Shown: positions 45,059-54,437 of the stretch, piece after piece
Numbering within the stretch: the first letter of the stretch is position 1
Layout of the letters: each line of letters opens with the position of its first letter
Source of the DNA: Candidatus Gastranaerophilales bacterium
Lineage (GTDB): Bacteria > Cyanobacteriota > Vampirovibrionia > Gastranaerophilales > Gastranaerophilaceae
Assembly: GCA_944325605.1 (NCBI GenBank)
Contig: CALVAX010000007.1
Location: 1-64,000 of the forward strand
DNA length: 64,000 nucleotides
Direction: 5' to 3'
Program-made: the position numbers and the translations under genes
The notes under the pieces: generated by a model
The model's input: the letters and a program-made list of their open reading frames with translations, nothing else
Database searches by the model: none
Told to the model about the DNA's origin: nothing

Positions 45059-45785
45059 TTACCACAGAAAATCTTCGTCCTCATTGTTAAATTTCTGATT
45101 TCTAAGGATAGTTCGCGGATATTTTCCGCCTTTCTCAATAATTGAACAGAATTCGTCAGTCAGATAAATCTGGTTATCCATGCTTGTATACTTGTTATGA
45201 TTTGAAAGAGCAAGCATAAATACGTCATAACCCCATTTATTAGGCCCGCCCTCAGCGTTTACATCAAGGATAATCTGCAAAACATCGCCTTTTAAATCAA
45301 ACATCAGAATTGTACCGTCATTTGTTCTGTAAACATTGGCATTTCTGACAATATGACTGTAATTGCAATATCTATTTACAGACTCACCGCCCTGCGCATA
45401 AACAGTTTCCTGATCCGCATATTTTGTTTTTAAGTCATCACCGTCATACTCTTTCAAATTTAAAGATTCAATAAGATATTTTTCAAGCAATAAACATTCA
45501 TCAGTCCGGTATTCATAAGACATCTGGGTTCCTGTATAATATATGTAACACGCACCTATCCCGTACTCTGCAGTTATATAGTTCAGGGCATTTTGTAAAA
45601 CTGAATACTGTTTTTTGAAAGCCACTTCAAAGGCCTTCATTTTATACTTGCCCATAAGCCCGGGGATAGTCATAGCAGCAACGATACCGATAATGCCTAA
45701 AGTTATCAAAACTTCGGCCATCGTAAACCCTCTCAGGAGCTTATTTGCGGGTGCCCCCCCCCCCCCTAAAACCTTGTCCTGTCAT
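45059..45785 (-). CDS. type IV pilin-like (pseudopilin) protein, start separated by an out-of-frame G tract
   Basis: Mature start FTMAEVLITLGIIGIVAAM with Glu5, about 220 residues, relative of the pseudopilin at 23445. Reading upstream in frame gives ANKLLRG before the cleavage point, a proper leader. The only ATG with a strong ribosome binding site (AGGAG nine bases upstream) is at 45785, but a run of 13 G lies between. With 12 or 15 G the frame would join as M-T-G-Q-G-F-R-Gly...-NKLLRG|FTMAE; with 13 it stops early. A start at the internal ATG 45721 would lack the leader, although GAGAGGG lies before it. Either phase variation or a sequencing or assembly error. Confidence 0.75.
45754..45766 (-). 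repeat. homopolymeric G tract (13 G on minus strand)
   Basis: A run of 13 C on the plus strand in an otherwise AT-rich genome, placed between the best start codon and the pilin leader. Such tracts change length by slippage. Confidence 0.9.
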
Positions 45786-45859
45786 ACTTTTCAGCTCCTA
45801 TAATATTCTACACTAACATACTACCATATATTTTTTATATTTTCAAGATTATTAATATT

Positions 45860-46006
45860 GGAGCTATATAGCAAATTCCACTGATACTATAATAATCCGT
45901 CATTCTGAGGACTAAAGTCCGAAGAATCTTGTTATTGAGATACTTCACTAACGTTCAGTATGACGCTGTTTTGAAGATTTTTGACGAAATTTGCGACATA
46001 ACTTCC
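45860..46006. mobile_element. MITE-like element, family A, copy 2 (inverted)
   Basis: The reverse complement of these 147 bases aligns along its whole length with 13218-13365, including the TCAAAACAGCGTCATACTGA and TTTAGTCCTCAGAATGAC parts. Ends are imperfect inverted repeats (GGAGCTATATAGCAAATTCC and GGAAGTTATGTCGCAAATTT). Confidence 0.75.
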
Positions 46007-46053
46007 ATTAATACTTTATTGAAACTACAAAATTTTAATTATAAAATTATTTT

Positions 46054-46677
46054 ATGATTGACGAAATTGTAGAAAAATTAAAACAGGCAGACCAGCCAAG
46101 AAGCGATTTTGTAAACTTTATGGAAGATATTCGCGACCCGTATATTGTTTTAATCGCCTGCATTTTAAGCCTCAGAACTAACGACAAAACAACATATCCT
46201 GCGACATTAAGAATGCTGGAGATCGGGCGTACTCCGGAAGATTTTGCAAAATGCGACGTCAAAACTTTAGAAAAAGCGATTTATCCTGTCGGATTTTACG
46301 CAAACAAAGCGCGCCAGATTGTGGAGCTTTCGCGCACCCTTGTTGAAAAATACAATTCTAAAGTTCCGGACTCAATTGAAGAAATGACAAAATTCAACGG
46401 AGTAGGGAGAAAAACCGCAAATTTAGTTATGGCAAAAGGATTTCAAAAACCAGCAATCTGCGTAGACGTACACGTGCATAGAATTTTCAACCGCCTCGGT
46501 TATATAAAAACCAGAACTCCTGAAGAAACTGAATTTGCCCTGAGAAAAAAATTACCGGAAAAATACTGGATGGATATAAATACTCTTCTTGTCACCCACG
46601 GGCAGAACATCTGCAAACCGGTCAACCCAAAATGTGATATTTGTCCTGTTAAGGACTACTGTGCAAAAAACATTTAA
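46054..46677 (+). CDS. nth: endonuclease III
   Basis: A 207-residue DNA glycosylase/AP lyase for oxidised pyrimidines. The helix-hairpin-helix FNGVGRKTANLVMAKGF carries the catalytic Lys, VDVHVHRIFNRLG the catalytic Asp, and CKPVNPKCDICPVKDYC the [4Fe-4S] ligands. The N-terminal SLRTNDKTT differs from the common SAQATD form but keeps the Asp. Single gene; MITE copy upstream, repeats downstream. Confidence 0.95.
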   Translation: MIDEIVEKLKQADQPRSDFVNFMEDIRDPYIVLIACILSLRTNDKTTYPATLRMLEIGRTPEDFAKCDVKTLEKAIYPVGFYANKARQIVELSRTLVEKYNSKVPDSIEEMTKFNGVGRKTANLVMAKGFQKPAICVDVHVHRIFNRLGYIKTRTPEETEFALRKKLPEKYWMDINTLLVTHGQNICKPVNPKCDICPVKDYCAKNI

Positions 46678-46751
46678 CAAATTGACATTTAGAACAGTAA
46701 TAAACTATTCATTATTTTATAATTATGTCCTGCGCGGACAGCGGTCGCTTT

Positions 46752-47300
46752 TTCAACTACAATATTTTGTCCTTCACTGTCATTCTGAATTTATTTCAGA
46801 ATCCAGTTGAGATACTGAGATAAACTCAGCATGACAAAATATTGTAGTTGAAAGTTTTTAATCCGACCATTGCAGAATGAGCAATCAATGTTCAGTTTCA
46901 GGACATCAAAGCAAGTGTTGTTTGAGCGTAAGCGAGTTCACTCGCTTCGATTGAAACGGTTACAATTGATTAGCGAATGAAGCACAGGTCGGGAGCTTCT
47001 TTGCGGTACTTTCTTGTCGGTACAAGAAAGTACCATATTTCAACAAAAGAAAAGAACGAACATTATAATAAAATTTCCATGTCATTCTGAGGGAGTGAAA
47101 CGACCGAAGAATCCCATCGGTTTTTGAGGAGATTCTTCGCTTACGCTCAGAATGACATATTTTTTATTTGTCGGATTAGTAAATCCGAACTACTCGTTGA
47201 ATGACATATTTCAATGCAAGGAGATTCTTCGGCCGCTTCGCGCCCTAAGAATGACAGACTTTTATTGTATCTGCGGAATTTGTCATATAAGTACCTTATT
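46752..47300. repeat. third composite intergenic repeat block
   Basis: A 101-base element with perfect 20-bp inverted ends (46752-46852; copy of 41297-41397) is followed by an inverted copy of the GCAAGTG/CACTTGC module and the GGTACTTTCTTGT hairpin (47005-47034). Then come two ATTCTGAG-class repeats (47080-47160 and 47220-47260) and a partial family-A MITE end (AATTTGTCATATAAGTACC). No gene is visible. Confidence 0.8.
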
Positions 47301-47358
47301 TAACAAATTGACATTTGCCGCAGCATCAGGTTATTATAAATAAAAAAGTAAAGGGGAT

Positions 47359-49524
47359 ATGATGACTGTAATTGGAATTATTTTGATAGCAATCTGGCTT
47401 TTTATAATCCAGAATAAATTAACACAGCTTTCGGACACTGTTCAGGCGCTGAAAGAAAATTTTTTGACTGACAAAATCAGGACAAAAGAACTGTCTTCAA
47501 ATATTGAGCCTGCTAATACACAGGCAGTCGAAAAGCCGGAACCGCCTCAGGCATCAATGGAACCGGAATCCATAAGTGATATTCCCGATGAATGTTTATT
47601 TTCTACCTGTGCAAAAACTGAAACGCACCAACCTGACTCAAAAATTGTCCAAAAAGAAAAACAGACTTCCTCTTTTGAAAATATATTTTTAGGAAATATC
47701 TTCAACAAAATCGGCGCCGTTGCAATACTCATCGGGCTTGTTATACTAATAAAAATCGTATCTCCGTATTTCGTATTCACGGATGGATTAAAAACTGCAC
47801 TGGGGTATTTAGCGGGATTTGCGATGATGATAGGGGCGTTAAAACTTAATGCAAAACCCAATATGCGTAGTTTTTCGGAAGTTCTTTTAGGAACAGGTTT
47901 TGGCGCACTGTTTATTTCGACATACTGCGCCGGAATTTTGTTCAAGTTTTTCGATCTTCCGCAAACTGTAATTGTAGCCTCAGCGCTTCTTCTTGCGGCA
48001 TTTTATCTTGCGGATAAACTTAAGACTGTTTCAATGCTTGTGATAAGCCTTATTGCAGCTTACATAACGCCTTTTTTGCTGAATGCGGAGTTTGAAACGT
48101 CATCAAACTTTTTGTTCGGATATTTTATTTTCATAAACATTCTGACACTTTTGTACACTTACAGAAACAAATCCAGAGGGATTACAAACAACATAAACCT
48201 TTGCGTGACATTTATATCGGCGCTTATTCTATGCGGCAGTGACTCTAATATTTTGATGCCTCTTGTTCTGTGGGGTGTATATGTAATTTACGATTTAATG
48301 ACACAGTCGGATACAGAAAAAGGCTGCGTATTATCTTACATAAACCTCGGCGTTTTGACAGGACTTTTGCTTTTGATAGAGTCTGATAACAACACTTACA
48401 TTCATTTTGGTTACATTAATCTTGCTGCAGCGTTTATTTATGCGGTATTCACATATTTAAACAAATCCAGAGAACAAGAGTTTAAAAAATATCTGAATTT
48501 GAGCCTTGCTGCGGCATTTTTGGCGGTATGCTTTATATGTGATGAATCTCCGACAACAAAATGCTATGTCTGGGCTGTTGAGGCTGCTGCTCTTGCATAT
48601 TATGCCTGCAAATACAAATTAAAAATGCTTGCAATCTGGACAATATTAATCTGGGCGGTTGCAACATTTTCAATAATTCCTGTTGACGGAGTGTTTGCAA
48701 TCAAGAGTATCAAAGACTTTACACCGGTATGGAACGTAAGATTATTGATGTTTACACCGGTAATATTATCATCTGCGGCTTCATATTATCTGCTGTCAAA
48801 ATCAGACGACAAAAAATTCATTGACATTGCAGAATCCTTCAAATTTGCCTGCATAACATCCATTTATTTTTATATGGGACTTGAATTGAACAATATAATC
48901 ACTCAGCGCTTTATCGGCGAAAACACCTCACCTGATTTTATAAACAACATGACAAATTCCATTCTCGGATTTGCTTATACGATAAACTTAAAACGTCTTA
49001 ATACGATTGACTCTAACTGCAAACCGTTTGTTTCAATTGTTGCGGCGATTGCCGGAATATTCTCCACAATATATCTTATTGTCACAGGAACCCGTTATTT
49101 TCCTGTTGAAGCATACATACCGGTAATTAACATAAGATGTGCGGCATTTTTATCAGGCATTGCAGCCTGCATTGTTTTCAACAGACTGACCGGAAAAATT
49201 TTTTACAAATATCTTGCAATAATTTTCGGCTTTATTCTGATGAATTACGAAACAGCAGATATCATTTCAAAATACACACTTGATTCGGGGCTTATATCCG
49301 TCGGCTGGATTTTGTACTCCGGAATAATCACAACTATCGGAATATTCAAAAACACAAACTGGCTCAAGGCTTCCGGTATTGTATTGTGCATAATTTCGAT
49401 TTTAAGAATATTTTTCCATGACCTTAGAGAGGTTGATCTTATATACAAATTCATCGCAATACTCACACTCGGAGTTTGCTTAATGATTTTGTCATATCTT
49501 TATAACAAAAAATCATCCAAATAA
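47359..49524 (+). CDS. DUF2339 multi-pass membrane protein
   Basis: A 721-residue protein. One N-terminal helix is followed by a cytosolic linker (about residues 20-105, Glu/Gln/Pro-rich), then some 18-20 hydrophobic segments. The NKIGAVAILIGLVILIK ... LGYLAGFAMMIGAL start and GTGFGALFISTYCAGILFKFFDLP are typical of DUF2339. Function of the family is not known to me; size and topology suggest a transporter or an envelope enzyme. AAAGGGG precedes the ATG. Confidence 0.85.
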   Translation: MMTVIGIILIAIWLFIIQNKLTQLSDTVQALKENFLTDKIRTKELSSNIEPANTQAVEKPEPPQASMEPESISDIPDECLFSTCAKTETHQPDSKIVQKEKQTSSFENIFLGNIFNKIGAVAILIGLVILIKIVSPYFVFTDGLKTALGYLAGFAMMIGALKLNAKPNMRSFSEVLLGTGFGALFISTYCAGILFKFFDLPQTVIVASALLLAAFYLADKLKTVSMLVISLIAAYITPFLLNAEFETSSNFLFGYFIFINILTLLYTYRNKSRGITNNINLCVTFISALILCGSDSNILMPLVLWGVYVIYDLMTQSDTEKGCVLSYINLGVLTGLLLLIESDNNTYIHFGYINLAAAFIYAVFTYLNKSREQEFKKYLNLSLAAAFLAVCFICDESPTTKCYVWAVEAAALAYYACKYKLKMLAIWTILIWAVATFSIIPVDGVFAIKSIKDFTPVWNVRLLMFTPVILSSAASYYLLSKSDDKKFIDIAESFKFACITSIYFYMGLELNNIITQRFIGENTSPDFINNMTNSILGFAYTINLKRLNTIDSNCKPFVSIVAAIAGIFSTIYLIVTGTRYFPVEAYIPVINIRCAAFLSGIAACIVFNRLTGKIFYKYLAIIFGFILMNYETADIISKYTLDSGLISVGWILYSGIITTIGIFKNTNWLKASGIVLCIISILRIFFHDLREVDLIYKFIAILTLGVCLMILSYLYNKKSSK

Positions 49525-49557
49525 ACCACGCTCAGGGCAAACCGGAGATTTAAAAAC

Positions 49558-49586
49558 TTGCTTTTTAAATACCATTGTGCGATAAT
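49558..49586 (+). promoter_or_regulatory. candidate promoter of the hydCBA operon
   Basis: TTGCTT (49558-49563) and GATAAT (49581-49586) are 17 bases apart, about 70 bases before the hydC start codon. Confidence 0.5.
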
Positions 49587-49655
49587 TTTTATAAGATTAA
49601 GTTGTAAAAAATACACTAATCGGGGTTAATAGTAAATCACAATAGGAGTCGAAAA

Positions 49656-50150
49656 ATGAGTGTAGGAAATCCTCATGGTATTGACACATCTAAATTGGAT
49701 ACTATTATCGCAGATTGCGGTGGTAAGAAGTCCAATTTGATTGCAATGCTTCAAAAGGTTCAGGAAGTTTACCGGTATCTTCCTGAAGATGCAATGATTT
49801 ATATCGGTACAAAAGTAGAAGGGTTATCTCCGGCAACAGTTTTCGGAGTTGCGACATTTTACGCACAGTTTTCTCTGGAACCGAAAGGTAAATTTGAAAT
49901 CAAAGTCTGCGACGGAACAGCCTGCCACGTTAGAGGTTCAATGCCTGTTCTTAACGCAATCAGAGCAAAATTAAATATGCAGGCCGGACAACTCACAAGC
50001 GAAAACGGTTTATTCTCGCTTGAAACAGTAAGCTGCCTCGGTGCATGCGGACTTGCACCTGTTGTCGTAATCAACGACAAAGTTTACCCGCAGATGACCT
50101 CCGATGCCATCACAATTGTTCTGGATACATTGATTAAGGAGGGCAACTAA
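49656..50150 (+). CDS. hydC: [FeFe] hydrogenase gamma subunit, NuoE-like
   Basis: A 164-residue thioredoxin-like [2Fe-2S] protein of the NuoE/HydC family. Ligands are CDGTAC (near residue 85) and CLGAC (near 126). It forms the small subunit of the electron-bifurcating hydrogenase with HydB and HydA. AGGAG precedes the ATG. Its stop overlaps the hydB start by one base (TAATG), so translation is coupled. Because complex I genes are absent and hydA follows, a Nuo role is unlikely. Confidence 0.93.
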   Translation: MSVGNPHGIDTSKLDTIIADCGGKKSNLIAMLQKVQEVYRYLPEDAMIYIGTKVEGLSPATVFGVATFYAQFSLEPKGKFEIKVCDGTACHVRGSMPVLNAIRAKLNMQAGQLTSENGLFSLETVSCLGACGLAPVVVINDKVYPQMTSDAITIVLDTLIKEGN

Positions 50151-52012
50151 TGGAGAAAACAGCATTGAATATTAATATACTTGATGAACAAAAGAAAGCT
50201 CAGGAAAATATTAAAACTCAGGGCTTGAGAGTTCTGGTCTGCGCCGGAACAGGATGCGTTGCAAACGGTTCTTTAAAAGTTATTGAAAAATTTAAAGAAC
50301 TCGGAGCTGATGTTTCTGTTTTGACGGATTACGACAAAATGACAGTTGTTCCGACAGGCTGCCACGGCTTTTGCGAACAGGGAGTTCTCGTTGTAATTCC
50401 GGATAAACACGTAACTTATGTAAAAGTTAAGGAAAAAGACGTTGAAGAAATCTACGAAAGCCACATCAAAAACAACAAACCAGTAGAAAGACTTCTCTAC
50501 GTTGACCCCAAAACCCACCAGCATGTTCAGGATGATGAGCACATAAACTTCTACGCAAAACAAACCCGTACGGCTCTTGCAAACTGCGGAAACATTAACG
50601 CTGAATCAATTGACGAAGCAATTGCGGTCAGAGGTTATGAAGCATTAGCAAAAGTTCTTGAAGAAAACAATCCTGATGCTGTAATTGATACAATCGAAAA
50701 ATCAGGCTTAAGAGGCCGAGGCGGCGGAGGATTTCCGACAGGCAGAAAATGGAGATTTACGGCAGCCAACAGAGGCGGCAAATCTTACGTTGTATGTAAC
50801 GGTGACGAAGGCGACCCGGGCGCTTTCATGGATCGCTCAGTTATGGAAGGAGATCCGCACAAACTTCTTGAAGGTATTGCAATTGCAGCATTCGCAATCG
50901 GCGCTGATGAAGCTTACATCTATGTACGTGCCGAATACCCGCTTGCAATCAAACGTTTAAGAAAAGCAATTGCAGACGCTGAAGAAAGAAACTTCTTAGG
51001 CAAAAATATTATGGGAAGCAACTTCTCACTTGAAATTCATATCAAAGAAGGCGCCGGCGCATTTGTTTGCGGCGAAGAAACCGCTCTTATGGCGTCAATT
51101 GAAGGCGAACGCGGTATGCCAAGACCAAAACCGCCGTTTCCGGCAAACAAAGGTCTGTTTGGCAGACCCACGTTAATCAACAACGTTGAAACTTTAGCCA
51201 ACGTTCCGGTAATTCTTCTTAAAGGCGCTGACTGGTTCTCGCAAATGGGAACAGAAACTTCAAAAGGCACAAAAACTTTTGCACTCACAGGCGAAGTTAA
51301 CAACACAGGTCTTATTGAAGTTCCGATGGGCACAACCCTCCGTGAAATCGTATTCGATATCGGCGGCGGCATGCGTGACGGCAAGAAATTCAAAGCTGTT
51401 CAAATCGGCGGCCCTTCAGGCGGATGTTTAACGGAAGAACATCTTGATATTCCAATGGATTATGACAACCTGATTAAAGCCGGCGCAATGGTCGGTTCTG
51501 GCGGACTTGTTGTTATGAGCGACAAAACTTGTATCGTTGAAGTTGCAAGATTCTTTATGAACTTTACGCAGAACGAAAGCTGCGGAAAGTGCGTTCCATG
51601 CCGTGAAGGTACAAAAAATATGCTCAAAATCCTTGAAAAAATCGTTGCAGGCAAAGGCGAAATGAAGGATTTGGATACATTGGAAGAACTTGCGCACGCT
51701 GTTAAAGACGGGTCGCTCTGCGGACTCGGTAAAACAGCTCCGAATCCTGTTCTTTCAACACTCAAATACTTCAGGGAAGAATATATCGCACACATTAAAG
51801 ACAAAAAATGCCCTGCAGGCGTTTGTACGGCTATGAAAAAGGTCAAAATTAACGAAGAACTTTGCAAAGGCTGTACAAAATGTGCAAGAATCTGCCCTGT
51901 CGGCGCAATTTCAGGAACAGTTAAGCAGCCGCACCATATTGATCAGTCTAAATGTATCAAGTGCGAAGCCTGCTTTGCAAGCTGCCCGTTCAGAGCAATA
52001 GTATTAGAGTAA
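50150..52012 (+). CDS. hydB: [FeFe] hydrogenase beta subunit, NuoF-like
   Basis: A 620-residue flavoprotein. Order: N-terminal [2Fe-2S] thioredoxin-like part (VCAGTGCVANGS; TGCHGFC), FMN/NAD domain (GRGGGGFPTGRKW; GDEGDPGAFMDRS), [4Fe-4S] site SCGKCVPCREG, and a C-terminal two-cluster ferredoxin (CKGCTKCARICP; CIKCEACFASCP). This is the HydB layout in which FMN is the likely bifurcation site between NADH and ferredoxin. Length is close to known HydB proteins. About 100 bases with GGTTGAACGGTTGAAG repeats separate it from hydA. Confidence 0.95.
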   Translation: MEKTALNINILDEQKKAQENIKTQGLRVLVCAGTGCVANGSLKVIEKFKELGADVSVLTDYDKMTVVPTGCHGFCEQGVLVVIPDKHVTYVKVKEKDVEEIYESHIKNNKPVERLLYVDPKTHQHVQDDEHINFYAKQTRTALANCGNINAESIDEAIAVRGYEALAKVLEENNPDAVIDTIEKSGLRGRGGGGFPTGRKWRFTAANRGGKSYVVCNGDEGDPGAFMDRSVMEGDPHKLLEGIAIAAFAIGADEAYIYVRAEYPLAIKRLRKAIADAEERNFLGKNIMGSNFSLEIHIKEGAGAFVCGEETALMASIEGERGMPRPKPPFPANKGLFGRPTLINNVETLANVPVILLKGADWFSQMGTETSKGTKTFALTGEVNNTGLIEVPMGTTLREIVFDIGGGMRDGKKFKAVQIGGPSGGCLTEEHLDIPMDYDNLIKAGAMVGSGGLVVMSDKTCIVEVARFFMNFTQNESCGKCVPCREGTKNMLKILEKIVAGKGEMKDLDTLEELAHAVKDGSLCGLGKTAPNPVLSTLKYFREEYIAHIKDKKCPAGVCTAMKKVKINEELCKGCTKCARICPVGAISGTVKQPHHIDQSKCIKCEACFASCPFRAIVLE

Positions 52013-52116
52013 GTTGAAAGGTTGAACGGTTGAAGTGTTGAAGGGTTTGGTTTAAAAAGCTGTTCATCACCGTTCAACTTACAGCCAATCAACCGGAACC
52101 ATAAAGGAATAACAAA

Positions 52117-53868
52117 ATGACAGATAAAAAAACATTATTTATAGACGGCAGGGAAGTTGAATTCACAGACGAGCCAAACATTCTGGAAGTAATCAGAAAA
52201 GCCGGCATGAATGTTCCGACTTTCTGCTACCGTCCTGATTTAACATCATTCGGCGCCTGCCGTATGTGCGTTGTGGAAATCGAAGGCAGAGGAATTCAAT
52301 CCTCCTGCACAATGCCGCCGGAGGCAGGATTAAAAATTCATCTTAATACAGAAAGAACAAGAAGAATCAGAAAAACAGTTCTTGAACTTCTTCTTGCAAA
52401 TCACGACAAAGAATGCCTGACCTGCGACAAATCAGGCAATTGCGAACTTCAAAAATATTCAGAAGAATACGGTATCAAAAAAATCAGATACCCGGAAAAA
52501 TCAATTGAAGATTATCTTCCTGTTGACGACAGTTCACCCTCGCTTGTCAGAGATCCGAACAAATGTATTCTTTGCGGTGCATGTGTCAGAGCCTGCTCGG
52601 AATTTCAGGGACATGCTGTTCTAGGTTTTGCAAACAGAGGCTCAAAAACCGTTGTTCAGCCTATGAACGGCAGACCTTTAGGACAGGTTGACTGCGTAAA
52701 CTGCGGTCAGTGCGCGGCTGTTTGCCCGACAGGTGCTCTTACAATAAAATCTGATGTTGAAAAAGTCTGGGGTGAAATTACAAACACGAATAAAAAAATT
52801 GCAGTCCAGATGGCGCCTGCAACACGTGTTGCAATCGGTGAAATGTTCGGGCTTGAACCGGGTGAAAATTCAATCAAAAAAATGAACGAAGCTTTAAGAA
52901 GAATCGGATTTGACTTGATTTTTGATACGAATTTCTCCGCAGACTTGACTATTATGGAAGAAGCAACAGAATTTCTTGAAAGACTTAAAACAGGCAAAAA
53001 TCTTCCGCTGTTTACCTCATGCTGTCCTGCGTGGGTTAAATATCTTGAAGACCAGCATCCGGATATGCTGCCTCATCTTTCAAGCTGCAAATCTCCGATG
53101 TCAATGTTGTCGCCGGTTCTTGTTGAACTTGTGCCGAAACACTTTAATATAGAAAGAGAAAATCTTGTAGTTGTTGCGATTATGCCTTGTACGGCGAAGA
53201 AATACGAGTGCAAGCGCTCTGAACTTTCGCATAACGGACGCCCGGACACGGATTACGTCCTGACAACTCAGGAACTCGGCAGAATGATAAGAGAAGCCGG
53301 AATTGACTTTAATGCGCTTAAAGGTGAAGATGCAGACAGTCCGTTCGGCGAATACACCGGTGCCGGCACAATCTTCGGCGCATCAGGCGGTGTTGCGGAA
53401 GCTGCTGTCAGAACAGCTTACGAATTTGCAACAGGCGAAATTTTGCAAAACGTTGATATCAAACAAATGAGAGGCACAACAAACCGCTCCCGTGATATTG
53501 AACTTGATTTAAAAGGAACAAAACTTGTTGTAAGAGTAGTTTCAACGCTCAAAGAAGCCGAAAAATCTCTTCAGGAAATTAAATCCGGTAAAGCACAATT
53601 CCAGATGCTTGAAGTTATGGCTTGCCCCGGCGGCTGCATCAACGGCGGCGGACAACCAAGAAGCTGCGATAACAGCAAAATTAAACAGGAGCGCGCCGAA
53701 GGGCTTTATAAAGAAGACACCGAACTTCCTCTGAGAAAGTCGCATATGAATCCTTCAATTCAAAAGCTTTATCAGGAATTCCTCGAACATCCGAATTCCC
53801 ATAAAGCTCACGAAATCCTTCATACTGTTTATACAAACAGATTTGCAGGTTCATACAAGGATATTTAA
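52117..53868 (+). CDS. hydA: [FeFe] hydrogenase catalytic subunit
   Basis: A 583-residue hydrogenase. N-terminal [2Fe-2S] (CYRPDLTSFGACRMC), His/Cys [4Fe-4S] (HDKECLTCDKSGNC), two [4Fe-4S] (CILCGACVRAC; CVNCGQCAAVCP), then the H-cluster domain with TSCCPAW, MPCTAKKYE and MACPGGCINGGGQP. It would reduce protons with electrons from NADH and ferredoxin via HydBC. The C-terminal extra [2Fe-2S] domain found in some larger HydA proteins is absent. The maturases HydEFG are not in the window. A perfect terminator follows. Confidence 0.96.
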   Translation: MTDKKTLFIDGREVEFTDEPNILEVIRKAGMNVPTFCYRPDLTSFGACRMCVVEIEGRGIQSSCTMPPEAGLKIHLNTERTRRIRKTVLELLLANHDKECLTCDKSGNCELQKYSEEYGIKKIRYPEKSIEDYLPVDDSSPSLVRDPNKCILCGACVRACSEFQGHAVLGFANRGSKTVVQPMNGRPLGQVDCVNCGQCAAVCPTGALTIKSDVEKVWGEITNTNKKIAVQMAPATRVAIGEMFGLEPGENSIKKMNEALRRIGFDLIFDTNFSADLTIMEEATEFLERLKTGKNLPLFTSCCPAWVKYLEDQHPDMLPHLSSCKSPMSMLSPVLVELVPKHFNIERENLVVVAIMPCTAKKYECKRSELSHNGRPDTDYVLTTQELGRMIREAGIDFNALKGEDADSPFGEYTGAGTIFGASGGVAEAAVRTAYEFATGEILQNVDIKQMRGTTNRSRDIELDLKGTKLVVRVVSTLKEAEKSLQEIKSGKAQFQMLEVMACPGGCINGGGQPRSCDNSKIKQERAEGLYKEDTELPLRKSHMNPSIQKLYQEFLEHPNSHKAHEILHTVYTNRFAGSYKDI

Positions 53869-53883
53869 AATTAACAAACATAA

Positions 53884-53913
53884 AAAAGAGCCGGTTTTAA
53901 AACCGGCTCTTTT
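53884..53913. terminator. terminator of the hydCBA operon
   Basis: A fully symmetric stem AAAGAGCCGGTTTT / AAAACCGGCTCTTT lies 15 bases after the hydA stop and is followed by T and G residues. Confidence 0.88.
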
Positions 53914-54011
53914 GGGTATAAAAAGAAAAGAACCCAAAAATTCAAGAGTTTAACGTATTGAAAAAATAAACAAACGCCGTTAAAATAATTAGCAAAAATA
54001 AAGGAGCCAGA

Positions 54012-54380
54012 ATGCAAAACAACAAAATAAAAATACTTTCCCTTATGATTATTATAGCCTTAAGCACAGTTGCAGCAAGTGCCGCCCCGTCTTCAAACAA
54101 TTATTTAAAAATCAAAAATATGGGTAAACTTTATGTAAAAGCGGAACTTGAAGGCAGCAGCTACGCATCAAAGCAACAAATTTTAAAGAGTATGGCAGAA
54201 GCCGGGGCTTCTAATTTTAAAATACATGAATACACCCCGTGCCCTTACAGAGGGAAGATTAAAATTGACGGCAAAATGGTTGACGGAACAAACAAACGCT
54301 GTTTTATTTTAGGTTATAAATACAACGGCAAAGATTACGAAACCGGCACATGCCAAACCCCTGACAATTTCAAAAAATAA
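54012..54380 (+). CDS. small secreted protein (122 aa)
   Basis: Not recognised. MQNNKIKILSLMIIIALSTVAASAA is a clear signal peptide with an Ala-x-Ala cleavage site. The mature part of about 97 residues is basic and has three Cys (CPYRG, RCF, TCQTP). AAGGAG precedes the ATG. It stands alone between two terminators, so it has its own transcript. It could be an envelope-attached factor. Confidence 0.7.
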   Translation: MQNNKIKILSLMIIIALSTVAASAAPSSNNYLKIKNMGKLYVKAELEGSSYASKQQILKSMAEAGASNFKIHEYTPCPYRGKIKIDGKMVDGTNKRCFILGYKYNGKDYETGTCQTPDNFKK

Positions 54381-54412
54381 AAATAAGGCTTAGTATAAAC
54401 TAAGCCTTATTT
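54381..54412. terminator. bidirectional terminator
   Basis: A 13-bp stem (AAATAAGGCTTAG with CTAAGCCTTATTT) around six bases lies between the convergent secreted-protein and Skp genes. Confidence 0.9.
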
Positions 54413-54437
54413 TTGTATTATTCACATTTTCAAAAGT

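Noticed and set aside
49656-52012. Complex I (NuoE/NuoF) subunits
   Set aside because: Directly followed by hydA and without other nuo genes, so they belong to a bifurcating hydrogenase.
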